Origin: Rossellomorea aquimaris
Lineage (GTDB): Bacteria; Bacillota; Bacilli; Bacillales; Bacillaceae_B
Direction: 5' to 3'
DNA: 64,000 nucleotides
NCBI RefSeq assembly: GCF_008180865.1
Contig: NZ_VTEX01000001.1
Location: forward strand, 643,261-707,260
The first letter of the stretch is position 1. Every line of letters begins with the position of its first letter. Both the position numbers and the translations under genes were made by a program. Below, one piece after another: positions 1 through 9,249 of this stretch. The notes below the pieces were generated by a model. It had not been told where the DNA came from, did no database searches, and saw only the letters and a list, made by a program, of their open reading frames with translations.

Positions 1-239
1 GTACTATTGCGGGAAGCTATGTAACAGAAGGTAAAATTTCTCGCGACAGCGGCGTTCGTCTAATACGTGATGGAATTGTTATCTTTGAGGGTGAACTGGA
101 TGCCCTTAAACGTTTTAAGGATGATGCCAAAGACGTAGCTAAAGGTTACGAATGTGGTATTACGATTAAGAACTTTAACGATGTAAAGGAAGGCGACGTA
201 ATCGAAGCCTTCATCATGGAGGAAATTACACGTAAATGA
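1..239 (+). CDS. infB: Translation initiation factor IF-2, C-terminal end (partial)
   Basis: This is the last 78 codons of IF-2, cut by the window's left edge and ending in TGA. The visible part is C-terminal beta-barrel domain IV, which in the family binds the formyl-methionyl end of initiator tRNA. Recognisable segments are [20 protein letters not shown] and the closing stretch [19 protein letters not shown], close to the Bacillus IF-2 C-terminus. The stop overlaps the ATG of the next gene by four bases (ATGA), so the two are translationally coupled, as in the nusA-infB operon of Bacillus. Confidence 0.97.
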   Translation, partial: TIAGSYVTEGKISRDSGVRLIRDGIVIFEGELDALKRFKDDAKDVAKGYECGITIKNFNDVKEGDVIEAFIMEEITRK

Positions 240-514
240 TCACATATGTTGAATGTGAGTGCATGATTTATGATTCACACTCTTTAAAAGAAAAGCGGGC
301 GGTCCTGCAGAGGATCTTGTCCCGCCTTAAACAAAAATTTAATGTTTCTGTCTCTGAAATCGGACACCAGGATGTATGGCAGCGAACCAGGATTGCCATC
401 GTTACAGTCGCTTCTTCTAAAGGAGCCAGTGAAAGAGAAATTGAGCATGCATTGAAATTCATTGATTCTTTTCCGGAGTGGGAGAGACTGGAGACCCAAA
501 TCGAGTCGTTATAG
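236..514 (+). CDS. ylxP: DUF503 family protein YlxP
   Basis: A 92-residue protein of the YlxP/DUF503 family, always found between infB and rbfA in Bacillus. The opening [20 protein letters not shown] and the following [24 protein letters not shown] are typical. The predicted fold is a small ferredoxin-like alpha/beta domain. Its function is unproven, although the location among 30S-maturation genes suggests a role near translation. It starts on the ATG that overlaps the infB stop. Length is normal for the family. Confidence 0.93.
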   Translation: MITYVECECMIYDSHSLKEKRAVLQRILSRLKQKFNVSVSEIGHQDVWQRTRIAIVTVASSKGASEREIEHALKFIDSFPEWERLETQIESL

Positions 515-569
515 AGAGTGGCTTATATTCCAACATATAACCATTAACGATATACAAGAGGTGATATTG

Positions 570-938
570 ATGAGCCATCGTGCGAATCGTGTTAGCGAGC
601 AAATGAAGAAAGAGCTCAGCGATATTATCGGACGAAAAATAAAGGACCCACGCATTGGCTTTGTGACAGTTACAGATGTGCAGGTAACTGGTGATTTACA
701 ACAGGCAAAAGTGTATATTACCGTTCTGGGTGGAGAAGACCAAAGAGAAAACACGCTTAAAGGTCTGGCGAAGGCAAAAGGGTTCATCCGTTCCGAAGTA
801 GGACAGCGAATCCGTCTGCGCAAAACACCAGAAATTATTTTTGAGTTTGATGAATCGATTGATTATGGTAATCATATTGAAACTTTATTAAGAAAAGTTC
901 AAGATGAACCAGAAGAGTCTAAAGACACAGATGAGTAA
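570..938 (+). CDS. rbfA: 30S ribosome-binding factor A
   Basis: RbfA is a cold-shock ribosome maturation factor that binds the immature 30S subunit near the 5' end of 16S rRNA. The chosen ATG gives 122 residues starting [20 protein letters not shown], and an AGAGGTG site sits eight bases upstream. A longer reading frame from 462 overlaps ylxP and has no matching ribosome site, so it was rejected. The KH-like core ([19 protein letters not shown], then [16 protein letters not shown]) is complete and ends in an acidic tail. Confidence 0.96.
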   Translation: MSHRANRVSEQMKKELSDIIGRKIKDPRIGFVTVTDVQVTGDLQQAKVYITVLGGEDQRENTLKGLAKAKGFIRSEVGQRIRLRKTPEIIFEFDESIDYGNHIETLLRKVQDEPEESKDTDE

Positions 939-1038
939 CAAGAAAGGGCTGATCCGGAGGGAATTACATTTCCAATGGATTAGTCTTTTTGTTTTCTAAT
1001 TGTTGTATTAAAGAATGAACATTAGTGGAGGTATTATG

Positions 1039-1947
1039 ATGAATGGAATCCTGCCCCTATGGAAGCCCCGTGGCATGACGTCACATGATTGTGTGTTTAA
1101 ATTAAGGAAGCTCCTTAGAACGAAAAAGGTAGGCCATACAGGCACACTTGATCCGGAAGTATCTGGTGTACTTCCTATTTGTATTGGAAGAGCTACAAAG
1201 ATAGCTGAGTACATTACAGAATCGGGAAAAACCTATGAAGGGGAAGTCACTCTAGGTTTCTCGACTACGACAGAAGATGCTTGGGGTGAACCTGTCATAG
1301 AGAAGACGGTGGACCGTACGATTACCAGAGAAGAGGTTGAGGAGATTCTCGGGAGTTTAACCGGCGATATTACGCAAACCCCTCCAATGTATTCAGCGGT
1401 AAAGGTAAAAGGGAAACGGTTATATGAGTATGCAAGACAAGGAATTGAAGTTGATAGACCATCAAGAACCGTTCGTATCCATAAGCTTAAATTACTGGAG
1501 GATTGGGGATTGTTAGACAGCAAGGTTCCGACTTTCTCATTTGAAGTAGTTTGTGGCAAAGGTACTTATGTGAGAACCCTTGCTGTTGAAATTGGAAATA
1601 GACTTGGATATCCAGCTCATATGTCAGCTCTTACCCGTACACAATCAGCCAGTTTTAGGAAAGAGGACTGTTTTACTTTAGAAGAAGTAAAAGAGTTCGT
1701 TGATAATGAAAATCCTCAAGGACTTCTTCTCCCGCTGGAAATGGGGCTTTCTCATTTGCCGAAAATGGCAATTAATGATACATTAGCAGAGAAAGTGAAG
1801 AACGGAGCACGCTTGGAAGAGCCTGAGGATTGGCCGGAAACGAGTGAAGTAGTGGTGGAGTATCTTGGTAAGAGTATTGCCATCTATCGCCGTCACCCGG
1901 ACAAACCAGGCGTTATCAAGCCTGTAAAAGTGCTTTTCAACGACTAG
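1039..1947 (+). CDS. truB: tRNA pseudouridine(55) synthase
   Basis: TruB converts U55 of the T-loop of tRNAs to pseudouridine. The protein is 302 residues long, normal for Bacillus. The catalytic Asp is D38 in VGHTGTLDPEVSGVLP. The start MNGILPLWKPRGMTSHDC fits the family; the ATG at 1039 lies seven bases after GGAGG, and the ATG at 1036 is an alternative. It sits between rbfA and ribF in the usual order. The C-terminal PUA-like part ends PGVIKPVKVLFND. Confidence 0.96.
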   Translation: MNGILPLWKPRGMTSHDCVFKLRKLLRTKKVGHTGTLDPEVSGVLPICIGRATKIAEYITESGKTYEGEVTLGFSTTTEDAWGEPVIEKTVDRTITREEVEEILGSLTGDITQTPPMYSAVKVKGKRLYEYARQGIEVDRPSRTVRIHKLKLLEDWGLLDSKVPTFSFEVVCGKGTYVRTLAVEIGNRLGYPAHMSALTRTQSASFRKEDCFTLEEVKEFVDNENPQGLLLPLEMGLSHLPKMAINDTLAEKVKNGARLEEPEDWPETSEVVVEYLGKSIAIYRRHPDKPGVIKPVKVLFND

Positions 1948-1966
1948 TGAAAAAAGGTGAAATACT

Positions 1967-2911
1967 GTGAAAGTGATAACTGTACATCATCCACATTCAA
2001 TTAGTAAGAATGATTTTTCCCCCCTTGTTTTGGCTCTAGGGTACTTCGATGGAGTGCATAGAGGACATCAGAGGGTGATCAGTGAAGCAGTAGAAAAAGC
2101 GAAAGAGCTCAAAGCTTGTAGTGCGGTGATGACATTTGATCCTCATCCTTCAGTTGTATTAGGTCATAAGCACAAGCATATACACTACATAACCCCTCTT
2201 GAAGATAAGAAAGAAATAATAGAGGAGCTGGGTGTGGATTATTTATTTATTGTCCGCTTTACATCAGAATTTGCAAGTCTGATTCCTCAGGACTTCGTTG
2301 ATCAATACATCATAGGGCTCAATGCACTGCATGTAGTAGCAGGTTTTGATTACTCATATGGACGTTTAGGGAAAGGGACGATGGAAACACTTCCATTCCA
2401 TTCACGTGATATGTTTACTTCTACTACAATTTCTAAGCTTACAGACGATGACTCCAAAGTAAGTTCAACGTTCATAAGAGAATGCCTTAAAGAAGGCGAC
2501 GTAAAAAAGGTTCATAAGCTCCTGGGCAGACCGTTTAAAATGAAAGGGACAGTCATTCATGGTGATAAGAGAGGCAGAAAAATCGGCTTCCCTACAGCCA
2601 ATATTGAGTTGGCCTACGACTATCTTACTCCTAAAGTGGGAGTGTATGCTGTTAGAATGAAAATTCATGATAAATGGTTTGATGGAGTATGTAATATAGG
2701 TTATAAGCCTACTTTTAAAAATCCAGATGAATACTCTCTATCAATTGAAGTTCACATTTTTGATTTTTACGCGTCAATATATGGCGAAGAAGTGTATATT
2801 GAATGGTATGAAAGAATTAGGGATGAACAGAAGTTTTCCGGGATAGAGGAATTAATCTCGCAGATTCAGAAAGATAAAGACAAAGCAATACACTACTTTT
2901 CGGAAATTTGA
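1967..2911 (+). CDS. ribF: Bifunctional riboflavin kinase / FAD synthetase
   Basis: This enzyme phosphorylates riboflavin to FMN and adenylylates FMN to FAD. The N-terminal nucleotidyltransferase domain (about 1-185) shows LGYFDGVHRGHQRV with the HxGH-type motif, and STFIRECLKEGDV follows. The C-terminal riboflavin kinase domain begins near residue 187 (GRPFKMKGTVIHGDKRGRK) and has GFPTANIE. It is 314 residues, the usual length (ribC in B. subtilis). The start is GTG with an AAAAGGTG site, 19 bases after truB. Confidence 0.96.
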   Translation: MKVITVHHPHSISKNDFSPLVLALGYFDGVHRGHQRVISEAVEKAKELKACSAVMTFDPHPSVVLGHKHKHIHYITPLEDKKEIIEELGVDYLFIVRFTSEFASLIPQDFVDQYIIGLNALHVVAGFDYSYGRLGKGTMETLPFHSRDMFTSTTISKLTDDDSKVSSTFIRECLKEGDVKKVHKLLGRPFKMKGTVIHGDKRGRKIGFPTANIELAYDYLTPKVGVYAVRMKIHDKWFDGVCNIGYKPTFKNPDEYSLSIEVHIFDFYASIYGEEVYIEWYERIRDEQKFSGIEELISQIQKDKDKAIHYFSEI

Positions 2912-2939
2912 GGTTTATACTTGATTTTTGTTGAAAAGA

Positions 2940-3046
2940 GTAGTATTCTAAATATCGTATGAAATGAACCTTTGCTTGGCATCACGATTCACCAACGGCT
3001 GCTCAGTAACAGGGGATTTGAAAGAAATTAATAGGAGGTGAAAAGG
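2940..3046 (+). promoter_or_regulatory. rpsO leader, probable S15 autoregulatory region
   Basis: The 135-base gap before rpsO is GC-richer and looks structured (CTTTGCTTGGCATCACGATT and CAACGGCTGCTCAGTAACAG) up to the strong AGGAGG site. In Geobacillus/Bacillus, S15 represses its own mRNA by binding a folded leader. Position and appearance fit that, but the fold was not computed, so this is inference. Confidence 0.4.
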
Positions 3047-3316
3047 ATGGCTATCACTAAAGAGCGTAAAAACGAACTTATCAGTGAATACAAAGTACAT
3101 GAGAACGATACTGGATCTCCAGAAGTTCAAATTGCTGTCCTAACTGAAGAAATTAACAATCTGAACGATCACTTACGCGTTCACAAGAAAGACCACCACT
3201 CTCGTCGCGGTCTTCTGAAAATGGTAGGTCACCGTCGTAATCTATTATCTTACCTACGTAAGAAAGATGTACAACGCTACCGTGAGTTAATCAACAAATT
3301 AGGTTTACGTCGATAA
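3047..3316 (+). CDS. rpsO: 30S ribosomal protein S15
   Basis: S15 is a primary 16S rRNA binder of the 30S platform. It is 89 residues, [20 protein letters not shown] through [12 protein letters not shown], the standard bacterial length. The ATG at 3047 follows GGAGGTGAAAAGG; an in-frame upstream codon at 3038 lies inside the ribosome-binding site and was rejected. The conserved [12 protein letters not shown] segment that contacts rRNA is intact. It is followed by its own terminator and then by pnp, the usual arrangement. Confidence 0.98.
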   Translation: MAITKERKNELISEYKVHENDTGSPEVQIAVLTEEINNLNDHLRVHKKDHHSRRGLLKMVGHRRNLLSYLRKKDVQRYRELINKLGLRR

Positions 3317-3328
3317 ACAGACAAAGGA

Positions 3329-3353
3329 AGCGGGATTATGTCCCGCTTTTTCT
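3329..3353 (+). terminator. Intrinsic terminator after rpsO
   Basis: Perfect 7-bp stem AGCGGGA / TCCCGCT with a five-base loop, followed by TTTTCTTT. Confidence 0.88.
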
Positions 3354-3362
3354 TTAGTTTTG

Positions 3363-3400
3363 ATAAGTGGGAATCTTTGTATGATCCCCCACTTATTTTT
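3363..3400 (+). terminator. Second hairpin in the rpsO-pnp gap
   Basis: A 9-bp stem ATAAGTGGG / CCCACTTAT with a 16-base loop runs into a T-rich tract, so it may be a backup terminator. The rest of the 352-base rpsO-pnp gap (to 3668) is AT-rich and presumably carries the pnp promoter and leader. A small hairpin-like GGTACAGGCCGAACC lies at about 3620. Nothing else is recognisable there. Confidence 0.5.
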
Positions 3401-3668
3401 AAATATTTTTATCACGAAAAGTATTCAATTATATAGTTTTTGTCTAAAATACATAATATGTACATAAGAGTTATTCGAGTTCTTAATGTGAGTAAATAGA
3501 ACTTTCCATTGAGAGAACCTACTATATTTACATAGTTCCTTATGTTATTCACCCAAGCGAATATAACGGCACAAATGTGCATGATATAGATTAGTTTATT
3601 TACAATATTTATCCGGGTTAGGTACAGGCCGAACCTTTTAGTGATATATAAAGAGAGGGGCACACTTT

Positions 3669-5792
3669 ATGGAACAAACTAAACAAATCTTTTCCATTGA
3701 ATGGGCAGGAAGAGAATTAACGGTCGAAGTAGGCCAATTTGCCAAACAAGCCAATGGAGCGGTTATGGTACGCTACGGAGATACTGCGGTACTAAGTAGT
3801 GCAACAGCTTCAAAAGAGCCAAAACCACTGGATTTCTTCCCACTAACTGTAAATTATGAAGAAAGATTATATGCTGTTGGTAAAATTCCAGGAGGATTTA
3901 TTAAACGTGAAGGACGTCCGAGTGAAAAAGCGATCCTGGCAAGCCGTTTAATCGACCGCCCTATCCGTCCATTGTTCGCAGATGGATTCCGTAATGAAGT
4001 ACAAGTAATCAGTATAGTGATGAGTGTAGACCAAAACTGTTCATCTGAAATGGCAGCTATGTTCGGATCTTCACTAGCACTATCTGTTTCTGATATCCCA
4101 TTTGAAGGTCCTATTGCCGGCGTAATTGTTGGTCTGGTTGATGGTGAATTTATTATTAACCCTTCAGTGGAACAACTGGAGAAAAGTGAGATTCATTTAT
4201 CTGTAGCCGGTACCAAAGATGCCATCAATATGGTTGAAGCAGGTGCAGATGAGGTACCCGAAGAGACAATGCTTGAGGCAATCATGTTTGGTCATGAAGA
4301 AATAAAGCGTTTAGTCGCTTTCCAAGAAGAAATTGTTGCTAAAGTCGGGAAAGAGAAATCTGAAATTCAACTTGTTGAACTTGATCAAGCAGTTGAGGCG
4401 GAGGTTCGTTCATTATGTGAAAGTGAACTAATCCCTGCGATTCAAGTTCAAGAAAAACATGCTCGTGAAGAAGCTATCAAAGCAGTGAAGAAAAAAGTGA
4501 TGGCTGTTTATGAAGAAGAGAAAGAAGCCGATGAAGCTACATTGAAGCAAGTGAAAAAAGTATTAGACAAACTTGTGAAAAATGAAGTTCGTCGCTTGAT
4601 TACTGAAGATAAAGTCCGCCCTGATGGTCGTAAAGTCGACGAAATACGTCCACTTTCTTCCGAGGTAGGTTTATTACCAAGAACTCATGGTTCAGGACTG
4701 TTCACACGTGGACAAACTCAAGCATTAAGCATTTGTACATTAGGGGCTTTAGGAGATGTTCAAGTTCTCGATGGTCTAGGAATTGAAGAATCTAAACGAT
4801 TCATGCATCATTATAATTTCCCTCAATTCAGTGTAGGGGAAACGGGACCGATCAGAGGACCTGGTCGTCGTGAAATCGGACATGGGGCACTAGGGGAAAA
4901 AGCCTTGGATCCCATTATTCCAAACGAGAAAGACTTCCCGTATACTATCCGTCTTGTTTCTGAAGTACTTGAATCAAATGGTTCAACTTCCCAAGCAAGT
5001 ATCTGTGCAAGTACCTTAGCGATGATGGATGCAGGTGTGCCTATTAAAGCACCTGTAGCAGGGATCGCCATGGGTCTGATCAAATCTGGTGAAAACTATT
5101 CCATCTTAACGGATATTCAAGGAATGGAAGATCACCTTGGTGACATGGACTTTAAAGTAGCCGGGACTTCCAAGGGTGTAACCGCTCTTCAAATGGATAT
5201 CAAAATTGATGGACTATCCAGGGAAATTCTTGAAGAAGCGCTTCAACAAGCGAAAAAAGGAAGAATGCAGATCCTTGATAGTATGTTAGCAACAATCGGT
5301 GAAGCAAGAACGAGCCTTTCTCAATATGCACCTAAAATCTTAACCATGCATATTAACCCTGATAAAATCCGTGATGTTATTGGACCAAGTGGTAAACAAA
5401 TCAATAAAATCATCGACGAAACAGGCGTTAAGATTGATATTGAGCAGGACGGAACGATCTTTATCTCCTCTACTGATGAAGAGATGAACAAAGTTGCTAA
5501 GAAAACAATTGAAGATATCGTAAGAGAAGTTGAAGCTGGGCAAATGTATCTGGGGAAAGTAAAACGAATTGAAAAATTCGGGGCATTTGTAGAAATCTTC
5601 AGTGGTAAAGATGGCCTGGTCCACATTTCTGAAATTGCAGAAGAACGTATTCGCAAAGTTGAAGATGTGGTAGCGATCGGTGATGAGATCCTTGTTAAGG
5701 TTCTTGACATCGATAACCAGGGTAGGGTCAACTTGTCAAGAAAAGCAGTTCTTAAAGAGCAGCGTGAAAAAGAAGAACAAAACCAAGCATAA
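3669..5792 (+). CDS. pnp: Polyribonucleotide nucleotidyltransferase (PNPase)
   Basis: PNPase is a phosphorolytic 3'-5' exoribonuclease of mRNA decay, and in Bacillus also acts in DNA repair. The 707 residues contain two RNase PH domains (about 1-230 and 310-545) joined by a helical linker. A KH domain (about 555-615, with [17 protein letters not shown]) and an S1 domain (about 625-695, with [20 protein letters not shown]) follow. [15 protein letters not shown] and [12 protein letters not shown] of the catalytic second PH domain are intact. The ATG follows a GAGAGGGG site. Confidence 0.98.
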   Translation: MEQTKQIFSIEWAGRELTVEVGQFAKQANGAVMVRYGDTAVLSSATASKEPKPLDFFPLTVNYEERLYAVGKIPGGFIKREGRPSEKAILASRLIDRPIRPLFADGFRNEVQVISIVMSVDQNCSSEMAAMFGSSLALSVSDIPFEGPIAGVIVGLVDGEFIINPSVEQLEKSEIHLSVAGTKDAINMVEAGADEVPEETMLEAIMFGHEEIKRLVAFQEEIVAKVGKEKSEIQLVELDQAVEAEVRSLCESELIPAIQVQEKHAREEAIKAVKKKVMAVYEEEKEADEATLKQVKKVLDKLVKNEVRRLITEDKVRPDGRKVDEIRPLSSEVGLLPRTHGSGLFTRGQTQALSICTLGALGDVQVLDGLGIEESKRFMHHYNFPQFSVGETGPIRGPGRREIGHGALGEKALDPIIPNEKDFPYTIRLVSEVLESNGSTSQASICASTLAMMDAGVPIKAPVAGIAMGLIKSGENYSILTDIQGMEDHLGDMDFKVAGTSKGVTALQMDIKIDGLSREILEEALQQAKKGRMQILDSMLATIGEARTSLSQYAPKILTMHINPDKIRDVIGPSGKQINKIIDETGVKIDIEQDGTIFISSTDEEMNKVAKKTIEDIVREVEAGQMYLGKVKRIEKFGAFVEIFSGKDGLVHISEIAEERIRKVEDVVAIGDEILVKVLDIDNQGRVNLSRKAVLKEQREKEEQNQA

Positions 5793-5807
5793 TCTTTTGA
5801 GATAGGC

Positions 5808-5853
5808 AGGCTGTCCTGTAAGGAGCAAACTCTCCTCCGGGGCGGCTTTTTTT
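5808..5853 (+). terminator. Intrinsic terminator after pnp
   Basis: AGGCTGTCC pairs with GGGGCGGCTT using G-U pairs, around an inner GGAG/CTCC hairpin, and is followed by a run of Ts. Confidence 0.7.
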
Positions 5854-5904
5854 ATCTGTGGAGTTTTCATTCAGGGGTGAAGGGGCAGCCTTGGCATTTG
5901 TGTC

Positions 5905-6035
5905 AGCCAGCTCCGGGCTTAGAGGCTCAAGGTCATAAGTCAAAGATATCAAAAAGCCAAAGAACGCCTTTAGAATCTCTTAGCCTTATGCTTGTCACCT
6001 CTCGAAGCATTGCCCCTCCGCTTTTGTTCTACCAG
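5905..6035 (+). repeat. GC-rich fold-back repeat, family R1, copy A
   Basis: This 130-base non-coding block contains CAGCTCCGGGCTTAGAGGCT, then GGTCATAAGTCAA, CAAAGAACGCCTTTAG, CTTATGCTTGTC and GCCCCTCCGCTTTTG. The same ordered words recur at 8541-8660 and 26506-26624. It lies between the pnp terminator and ylxY. It happens to be open in the ylxY frame, which lengthens that reading frame artificially. Such repeats are common in Bacillus sensu lato; copy A lacks the outer arms of copies B and C. Confidence 0.75.
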
Positions 6036-6080
6036 ATCCTTTTCCTTCATATGTTTTTAGGAGAAGGAAGGTGGACAGGT

Positions 6081-7085
6081 ATGGAAAGAAAATACTTGAT
6101 TGGAATTAGTCTAATTGCTATTCTGACTTTAGTTGTCGTTGAAAATCCGTTATCAGACCAGTATGTGACAGGACTAAAACAAGAATCGTTAGAAGTGAAT
6201 GGAGTCAGCGAACCAAATGATTTAACTCGAAAAATAAAAGAAGAAGCAAAATTGAGGGAAGTACCGGCTCAAGATGCTGTAATAGATACAGTTTGGAAAG
6301 CTACACCAGGATATAATGGTTTGAAAGTGGATGTAGAAGCGTCTCTTCAAAATATGAAAAAAGAAAAATCATTCGATGAAGATAAACTGATCTACAAGCA
6401 AATCCCTCCTGAAACGCACTTACCTGATTTGCCCGCTTCCCCTGTTTATCGGGGGAATCCGGATAAACCAATGGTATCTTTTATTATCAATGTAGCATGG
6501 GGAAATGAATATATCCCGGATATGCTTGCAACTTTGAAAAAACACCAAGTATATGCTACGTTCTTTTTAGAGGGGAGATGGGTGAAAAATAACCCGGACT
6601 TAGCGAAGATGATCGTGGACGCAGGACATGAAGTCGGAAATCATTCATATTCTCACCCTGATATGAAAACATTGGAGTCAGCCAAAGTAAGAGAAGAATT
6701 GAAAAAGACGAATGAAATAATTGAAGTGACCACAGGGGAGAAAGCGAAATGGTTTGCTCCACCAAGCGGCAGCTACCGGGAGGAAGTCATAAATATTGCA
6801 GATGACATGCACATGAGAACGATAATGTGGAGTGTGGATACGATTGATTGGCAAAAACCACAACCAAGCGTGTTAATCGAGCGTGTAATGAGAAAGATGC
6901 ACAAGGGAGCAATTGTACTGATGCACCCGACAGCATCAACGGCCAATTCGTTAAATATGTTGATTCTTCAAATAAAAGAAAAAAATTTAAGGCTTGGTAC
7001 GATCTCAAGTCTTGTTAAAGAAGAGAGAATCGTAGAAGACATCGATAATTCGTCAGAACAGGGAGATAGTAATAAGAAGCAGTAA
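6081..7085 (+). CDS. ylxY: Polysaccharide deacetylase-like protein YlxY
   Basis: A NodB-homology protein of 334 residues with an N-terminal hydrophobic segment (YLIGISLIAILTLVVV, about 4-19) that should export or anchor it. In the deacetylase domain the first motif, normally TFDDG, reads FIINVAWGNE, so the catalytic Asp pair is missing. The second motif HSYSHP (zinc ligands) is present. This matches YlxY, a divergent and possibly non-catalytic family member linked to sporulation. The ATG at 6081 follows GAAGGAAGGTGG; an upstream open extension runs through repeat R1 and is rejected. Confidence 0.9.
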   Translation: MERKYLIGISLIAILTLVVVENPLSDQYVTGLKQESLEVNGVSEPNDLTRKIKEEAKLREVPAQDAVIDTVWKATPGYNGLKVDVEASLQNMKKEKSFDEDKLIYKQIPPETHLPDLPASPVYRGNPDKPMVSFIINVAWGNEYIPDMLATLKKHQVYATFFLEGRWVKNNPDLAKMIVDAGHEVGNHSYSHPDMKTLESAKVREELKKTNEIIEVTTGEKAKWFAPPSGSYREEVINIADDMHMRTIMWSVDTIDWQKPQPSVLIERVMRKMHKGAIVLMHPTASTANSLNMLILQIKEKNLRLGTISSLVKEERIVEDIDNSSEQGDSNKKQ

Positions 7086-7113
7086 GTTTGCATCATGAAT
7101 AGGAGGAAATTTC

Positions 7114-8355
7114 TTGATAAAGAAATATACATGCCAAAATGGACTAAGAATCGTGCTGGAGGAAATACCTCACGTCCGTTCTGTAGCGATTGGGGTTTGG
7201 ATTGGAACCGGCTCACGAAATGAATCGGAACAAAATAACGGGATATCCCACTTTTTAGAACACATGTTTTTCAAAGGAACAAAAACGAAAACAGCGCGTG
7301 AAATAGCAGAGTCCTTTGACAGCATCGGCGGACAGGTCAATGCTTTTACCTCTAAGGAATACACCTGCTATTATGCAAAAGTATTGGACAATCATGCTGA
7401 TTATGCATTACATACACTTTCTGATATGTTCTTTAACTCTACCTATGTTGAAGAGGAATTGAATAAAGAAAAAAATGTAGTGTATGAAGAGATTAAAATG
7501 TATGAAGATACCCCTGATGATATCGTTCATGACTTATTAAGCAAGGCAATCTATGAAGAGCATCCACTTGGCTATCCGATTCTGGGAACGGAAGAGACAC
7601 TGAACTCATTCAATCAAGCTAAATTGAAAGAGTACATGCATGACATGTACACCCCGGATCAAGTAGTGGTGTCTGTAGCGGGAAATGTGGATGAAACATT
7701 CATCAAAGAAGTCGAGAAGCTATTCGGATCTTATGAAGGTGGTAAAGGACCTGAGGACCGTATGAAGCCTACCTTCCACAACAATAAGCTTGCCCGGAAA
7801 AAAGATACAGAACAAGCCCATTTATGCTTAGGATTTGACGGCTTGCAAATCGGGCATCCGGATATCTATAACCTGATCGTATTAAACAATGTGTTAGGTG
7901 GCAGTATGTCCTCCCGTCTGTTTCAAGAGGTTCGTGAACAAAGAGGACTTGCGTATTCCGTGTTTTCTTATCATTCCGCATATGAAGATAGCGGAATGGT
8001 TACCATTTATGGAGGAACAGGGGCCAATCAGTTAGACCAATTATTTGATACGATCGACAGCACCCTTCAAGCCCTGAAAGATGATGGGATAACCTCTAAA
8101 GAATTACTAAACAGCAAAGAGCAATTAAAGGGTAACCTTATGCTTAGCTTAGAAAGTACGAATAGCCGGATGAGTCGTAACGGGAAAAATGAGCTGCTGT
8201 TAAAACGCCACCGTACGCTGGATGAGATTGTCGAAGAAATCGACGGCGTTACGATGGAAAAAGTTAATCAGTTAGCCCTTGACATATTTAAAGATGATTA
8301 TGCAATATCCCTCATAAGTCCGGATGGGAATCTCCCTCAAAATATGAGGAAATAA
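7114..8355 (+). CDS. mlpA: M16 zinc peptidase MlpA (YmxG)
   Basis: A processing-peptidase-like M16B protein of 413 residues. It has the inverted zinc motif HFLEH at 46-50 with catalytic E49, and the distal glutamate region NVVYEEIKMYEDTPDD near 123-139. The second half carries the usual GGSMSSRLFQEVREQRGLAYSV segment. The family (mitochondrial processing peptidase-like) cleaves peptides, and B. subtilis MlpA influences extracellular protease levels. The start is TTG after AGGAGGAAATTTC. It sits 28 bases after ylxY. Confidence 0.94.
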   Translation: MIKKYTCQNGLRIVLEEIPHVRSVAIGVWIGTGSRNESEQNNGISHFLEHMFFKGTKTKTAREIAESFDSIGGQVNAFTSKEYTCYYAKVLDNHADYALHTLSDMFFNSTYVEEELNKEKNVVYEEIKMYEDTPDDIVHDLLSKAIYEEHPLGYPILGTEETLNSFNQAKLKEYMHDMYTPDQVVVSVAGNVDETFIKEVEKLFGSYEGGKGPEDRMKPTFHNNKLARKKDTEQAHLCLGFDGLQIGHPDIYNLIVLNNVLGGSMSSRLFQEVREQRGLAYSVFSYHSAYEDSGMVTIYGGTGANQLDQLFDTIDSTLQALKDDGITSKELLNSKEQLKGNLMLSLESTNSRMSRNGKNELLLKRHRTLDEIVEEIDGVTMEKVNQLALDIFKDDYAISLISPDGNLPQNMRK

Positions 8356-8361
8356 CAGGAA

Positions 8362-8798
8362 AAGAGGCTGGGACAAAAGTGTTTTAGTCAAGTAAAACCC
8401 GAACAAGTCTGCTTCCTAGAAGGCAGATTTGTTCGGGTTTATTATTTATTTCGGTACATTTGATTTTAGCTGTTTCCAGCGGTTGATTGGAGTGCAAGAC
8501 GAAGACTCCTGCGGGAAAAGTAGCTTATGTGAGACCCGTCCAGCTCCGGGGCTTAGAGGCACATGTCTTAAGTCAAACCGTCCAAGAAGGCAAAGAACGC
8601 CTTCGTGGACGCTTCGCCTTATGCCACCCGCCTCTGAACAATGCCCCTCCGCTTTCCTTCCCGCAGGCTTGCAGAGGAGGCTCACGGGCTACCCGCGGAA
8701 AGCGTAGTCTTGCACGGAAATCATTAGCGGCATTAAGAACCTACACTTCTATTGTTCGTCTTTATATCGTGGCATTTTAGTTTTGTCCCAGCTTCTTT
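8362..8798. repeat. Composite nested fold-back element between mlpA and ymxH
   Basis: The outer arms AGGCTGGGACAAAA (ending 8378) and TTTTGTCCCAGCTTC (from 8781) pair, and the right arm runs into TTTTTT, so it can also terminate mlpA. Inside are a separate 18-bp hairpin (8395-8412 with 8423-8440, one G-U pair), a second arm pair GTGCAAGAC (8492) / GTCTTGCAC (8707), and the R1 core at 8541-8660. Short open frames here are non-coding artefacts of GC richness. The whole 548-base gap is this element. Confidence 0.75.
8541..8660 (+). repeat. Fold-back repeat family R1, copy B core
   Basis: This copy has the same word order as copies A and C: CAGCTCCGGGGCTTAGAGGC, AAGTCAA, AAGGCAAAGAACGCCTT (itself a small hairpin), GCCTTATGCC and GCCCCTCCGCTTTCC. 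Confidence 0.75.
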
Positions 8799-8903
8799 TT
8801 TGTATGAACCATCACATTGGAAGGAAATAACGAAGAATTTCTTCTAAAAAAAGTGGACAGTGTATACATTGTAGTACAGAGCTTTTTTAAGGAGGAAACC
8901 TTC

Positions 8904-9137
8904 ATGAGATTAAGCGAGTTAAGCGGAAAAGAAATAGTTGATTATAAAAAAGCAGAACGACTTGGTATTCTGGGGCAAACCGATCTTGAATTCAATGATA
9001 AGTCAGGAAGTATTAATGCGCTTATCATTCCGACCGGTAAATGGCTGCGAAAGCAAGGCGGGGAAATCCGGGTACCTTGGCATCAAATAAGAACAATCGG
9101 AGCTGATATGATCATTCTGGAAGTATCGAATGACTAA
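8904..9137 (+). CDS. ymxH: YlmC/YmxH family PRC-barrel sporulation protein
   Basis: A small 77-residue PRC-barrel-like protein, MRLSELSGKEIVDYKKAERL, of the YlmC/YmxH family. The role is poorly defined and family members are linked to sporulation. The ATG follows AAGGAGGAAACCTTC. A longer open frame from 8817 has no ribosome site and was rejected. The gene stands alone between a fold-back element and a strong terminator, just before the dipicolinate operon, as in B. subtilis. Confidence 0.9.
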   Translation: MRLSELSGKEIVDYKKAERLGILGQTDLEFNDKSGSINALIIPTGKWLRKQGGEIRVPWHQIRTIGADMIILEVSND

Positions 9138-9157
9138 CGAAATAGATAACCTATTGA

Positions 9158-9180
9158 AACGGGAAAATCCCGTTTTTTTA
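9158..9180 (+). terminator. Terminator after ymxH
   Basis: Stem AACGGGA / TCCCGTT with a three-base loop, followed by TTTTT. Confidence 0.9.
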
Positions 9181-9249
9181 TTTTGCCTTTAATATAAAAA
9201 GGCTCATTTCGTAAAGTTTGTTGCTTATTGTAGAGGAGAAAGTATTAGT

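Noticed and set aside
5877..6080. N-terminal extension of YlxY through the repeat
   Set aside because: No ribosome site, repeat-derived residues, and a good AAGGAAGGTGG site before the ATG at 6081.
8429..8780. Short plus-strand open frames (92 and 97 residues) and a minus-strand 79-residue frame
   Set aside because: They lie wholly in the GC-rich fold-back element, lack ribosome sites and have repeat-like composition.
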